Positions 62,026 to 64,000 of a DNA stretch of 64,000 nucleotides are shown piece by piece (the first letter of the stretch is position 1; each line of letters opens with the position of its first letter). Source of the DNA: Chloroflexota bacterium (lineage in GTDB: Bacteria; Chloroflexota; Anaerolineae; Anaerolineales; UBA11579); the NCBI GenBank assembly GCA_018662365.1, contig JABJGH010000065.1, forward strand, positions 24,154 through 88,153. The letters are read 5' to 3'. The notes beneath the pieces were generated by a model. The model ran no database searches, was not told the origin of the DNA, and saw only the letters and a list, made by a program, of their open reading frames with translations. The position numbers were made by a program, and so were the translations under genes.

Positions 62026-62672
62026 TTTACACGCTCCTCTTTGCCCAAGTAACTAACCAAGACATCAAGCGCTTTCAAAGAAACAACAACTTTGTCGTAT
62101 CCGAGCAAGTCACGAATGTTGGCATAATTGGCCAATAAGGTTTTTACACTGGGCAAGTTATTTGCTGATCGAGCAACCATTTCTTCTTGCTCTGATTTTT
62201 CAGACAATAAGATCAGGGCGCTGTTATCGCCAACCAACTTATCCATCGCAGTAACCATTGTTTTGGTTTTTTGATCACTGATCTTCAAATCATCAATGAC
62301 CACAATTTCATTTTCGGCTGCCTTGACAGAAAGTGCGGAGCGTAAAGCGGCTCGTCGCATTTTCTTTGGCATATCTTTTGTGTAATCACGTGGCTTTGGT
62401 GTGTGAACCTTTCCACCACCAACCCATTGTGCAGCTCGGATAGAACCTTGGCGAGCTCGACCAGTACCTTTCTGCTTGAAAGGTTTTCGACCACCACCAC
62501 GCACTTCGCTTCGACCTCTTGTACTGTGAGTACCCAATCTGGCATTTGCCATTTGGCGCACATAAGCCTGGTGCATAAGATCTTTATTTACTGGTGCTTC
62601 AAAAATATCAGCAGGGAGGTCGATTTCTTCGCCAGTCTTTTTACCTTTGAGGGTATAAATGTCTAATTTCAT
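62022..62672 (-). CDS. rplD: 50S ribosomal protein L4
   Basis: [54 protein letters not shown]. Confidence 0.97.
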   Translation of the reverse strand: MKLDIYTLKGKKTGEEIDLPADIFEAPVNKDLMHQAYVRQMANARLGTHSTRGRSEVRGGGRKPFKQKGTGRARQGSIRAAQWVGGGKVHTPKPRDYTKDMPKKMRRAALRSALSVKAAENEIVVIDDLKISDQKTKTMVTAMDKLVGDNSALILLSEKSEQEEMVARSANNLPSVKTLLANYANIRDLLGYDKVVVSLKALDVLVSYLGKEERVK

Positions 62673-62704
62673 AATCGTTTTCGCGGAATAGGAGATCTAA
62701 CCAC

Positions 62705-63334
62705 CTATTGTTTCCGCACCTCCTTGATCTGAACTACCCCGCCCTTAGCTCCTGGCACCGAACCTTTTATTCCAAGCAAGTTTCGTTCAGTATCAACCAA
62801 GACAATTTTGAGGTTTTGAGCAGTCACTCGATCATTACCCATACGGCCAGGCATCTTCTTTCCCTTCCAAACCTTACCGGGAGTAGAAGTAGCACCGATC
62901 GAACCAACAGAACGTTGGCGATCAGATTGACCATGAGTTTTTGGTCCACCACTAAAATTATGACGTTTCATACCCCCTGCAAAGCCTTTACCTTTTGAAA
63001 TACCGATCACATCTACATGATCGCCCAATTCAAAAGCTTCAACGGTGAGAGTGTCACCAGCTTTGAGTTCATGTTTTTTAGAGCGAAATTCTCTTATTAT
63101 TCTGAGGGGAGGAGCATCTGTAATCTTGAGATGCCCTAATTGACCGCCGGTAAGGCGTTTGGGTTTGGTTTCACCAAATCCCAACTGCACTGCACTGTAG
63201 CCATCTTGCTCTACAGAGCGCACTTGGGTAACATAGCAAGGCCCAGCTTCGATGAGAGTAATCGGCACAGCACTGCCGTTCTCGTCGAAAATCTGGGTCA
63301 TACCGATTTTCTTTCCTATAAGCCCTTTGAACAT
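62705..63334 (-). CDS. rplC: 50S ribosomal protein L3
   Basis: GLIGKKIGMTQIFDENG; GFAGGMKRHNFSGGPKTHGQSDRQRSVGSIGATSTPGKVWKGKKMPGRMG. Confidence 0.97.
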   Translation of the reverse strand: MFKGLIGKKIGMTQIFDENGSAVPITLIEAGPCYVTQVRSVEQDGYSAVQLGFGETKPKRLTGGQLGHLKITDAPPLRIIREFRSKKHELKAGDTLTVEAFELGDHVDVIGISKGKGFAGGMKRHNFSGGPKTHGQSDRQRSVGSIGATSTPGKVWKGKKMPGRMGNDRVTAQNLKIVLVDTERNLLGIKGSVPGAKGGVVQIKEVRKQ

Positions 63335-63399
63335 ATCTGTTGTACTCCTAAAAAATAAATTTACGGGACTGTCAGACTGGGCTAAGCCACATCATCCCT

Positions 63400-63468
63400 G
63401 AGGAGCGCAGTCAACAGCGCTACCGAAAGCATTTTAAGCTTCCGAATAAAGCTGTTCTTACACTCCCC
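63400..63468 (-). ncRNA. Candidate structured leader RNA element between rpsJ and rplC
   Basis: Minus strand three-tier stem GGGGAGUG:CGCUCCUC, AACAGC:GCUGUU, GGAAGC:GCUUUC with UUAAAAU apical loop. Confidence 0.6.
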
Positions 63469-63540
63469 TTTTTTTCAAACAAAACGTTTTATCTTTCTAC
63501 GTTAGTTTTATAAAGAATGTTAAGCAATCACAATCGCCAA

Positions 63541-63852
63541 TTATATCTTAATCTCTATATCTACACCAGCGGGCAAATTCAAACGCATTAGCATATCAAT
63601 GGTCTTTGAATCTGGATCCAACACGTCTATGAGACGGTTATGTGTTCTGATCTCGAAATGTTCGTGCGAATCCTTATCAATAAAGGGAGATCGTCGAACA
63701 GTAAATCTTTCTTTTTTAGTTGGCAATGGAACCGGGCCAACTACTCGAGCACCAGTGCGTTCTGCGGTTTCGACAATCCGTTTCGCAGATTGGTCTAGAA
63801 CACGATGATCAAAAGCTTTCAAACGAATGCGTATTTTTTGCTTACTTGCCAT
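63541..63852 (-). CDS. rpsJ: 30S ribosomal protein S10
   Basis: [73 protein letters not shown]. Confidence 0.97.
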   Translation of the reverse strand: MASKQKIRIRLKAFDHRVLDQSAKRIVETAERTGARVVGPVPLPTKKERFTVRRSPFIDKDSHEHFEIRTHNRLIDVLDPDSKTIDMLMRLNLPAGVDIEIKI

Positions 63853-63858
63853 AATTTC

Positions 63859-64000
63859 CTAGTCCAGAATTTCTGTGATGACGCCAGCGCCGACGGTTAG
63901 TCCGCCTTCACGAATGGCGAAATTGCCACCTTGCTCTAAGGCTACCGGGGTGATCAAGTCTACTTGCAAGTTGACATTGTCTCCAGGCATAACCATTTCC
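63859..64000 (-). CDS. tuf: Elongation factor Tu, C-terminal part (truncated by window end)
   Basis: Reverse complement: [46 protein letters not shown]. Confidence 0.95.
   Translation of the reverse strand, partial: EMVMPGDNVNLQVDLITPVALEQGGNFAIREGGLTVGAGVITEILD

Noticed and set aside
46978-63808. Many 60-180 aa plus-strand ORFs across the ribosomal cluster
   Set aside because: All antisense to unambiguous ribosomal protein genes with no domain-like sequence; shadow ORFs
1-64000. CRISPR arrays, transposases, integrases, phage genes, defence islands
   Set aside because: No regularly spaced direct repeats or mobile-element protein signatures seen on reading; gene content is housekeeping-like
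1-64000. tRNA or rRNA genes
   Set aside because: No intergenic segment showed a cloverleaf-like GTTCRANYC/CCA pattern by eye; a tRNAscan run would be decisive

Overview
64 kb of what looks like a bacterial chromosome, probably Chloroflexota/Anaerolineae-like (a guess from gene content, not tested). Positions 1-46.9 kb carry mostly housekeeping and metabolic genes: PIG-L deacetylase, phosphohexomutase, def, recF, rsmG, infA, methylmalonyl-CoA mutase/epimerase, a MacAB-type efflux set, murJ, tag, serA, M32 peptidase, tyrA, M50 protease, rsmI, PGI/PMI, malic enzyme-PTA, recA/recX, rny, tryptophanase, an aminotransferase plus ligase-M20 fusion, and mazG. Positions 46.9-64 kb hold one long minus-strand ribosomal super-cluster in the order tuf-S10-spc-alpha-rplQ-truA-rplM-rpsI. 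I saw no tRNA, rRNA, CRISPR array, transposase or prophage. The observations I rate highest are: (i) a two-gene operon of a PLP aminotransferase and a 935-aa fusion of a glutamate-cysteine-ligase-like domain with an M20 peptidase; (ii) a candidate attenuator leader with a consensus promoter upstream of an infA displaced from the spc operon; (iii) a three-tier hairpin between rpsJ and rplC; (iv) a Suc/Fer-like gene with a -1 frameshift and no canonical start; (v) a secreted lipoprotein with three copies of an unfamiliar Cys/Trp repeat, followed by a tiny lipoprotein; (vi) repeated leaderless promoter-start arrangements and a palindromic bidirectional promoter. All homology calls were made by eye from the translations.
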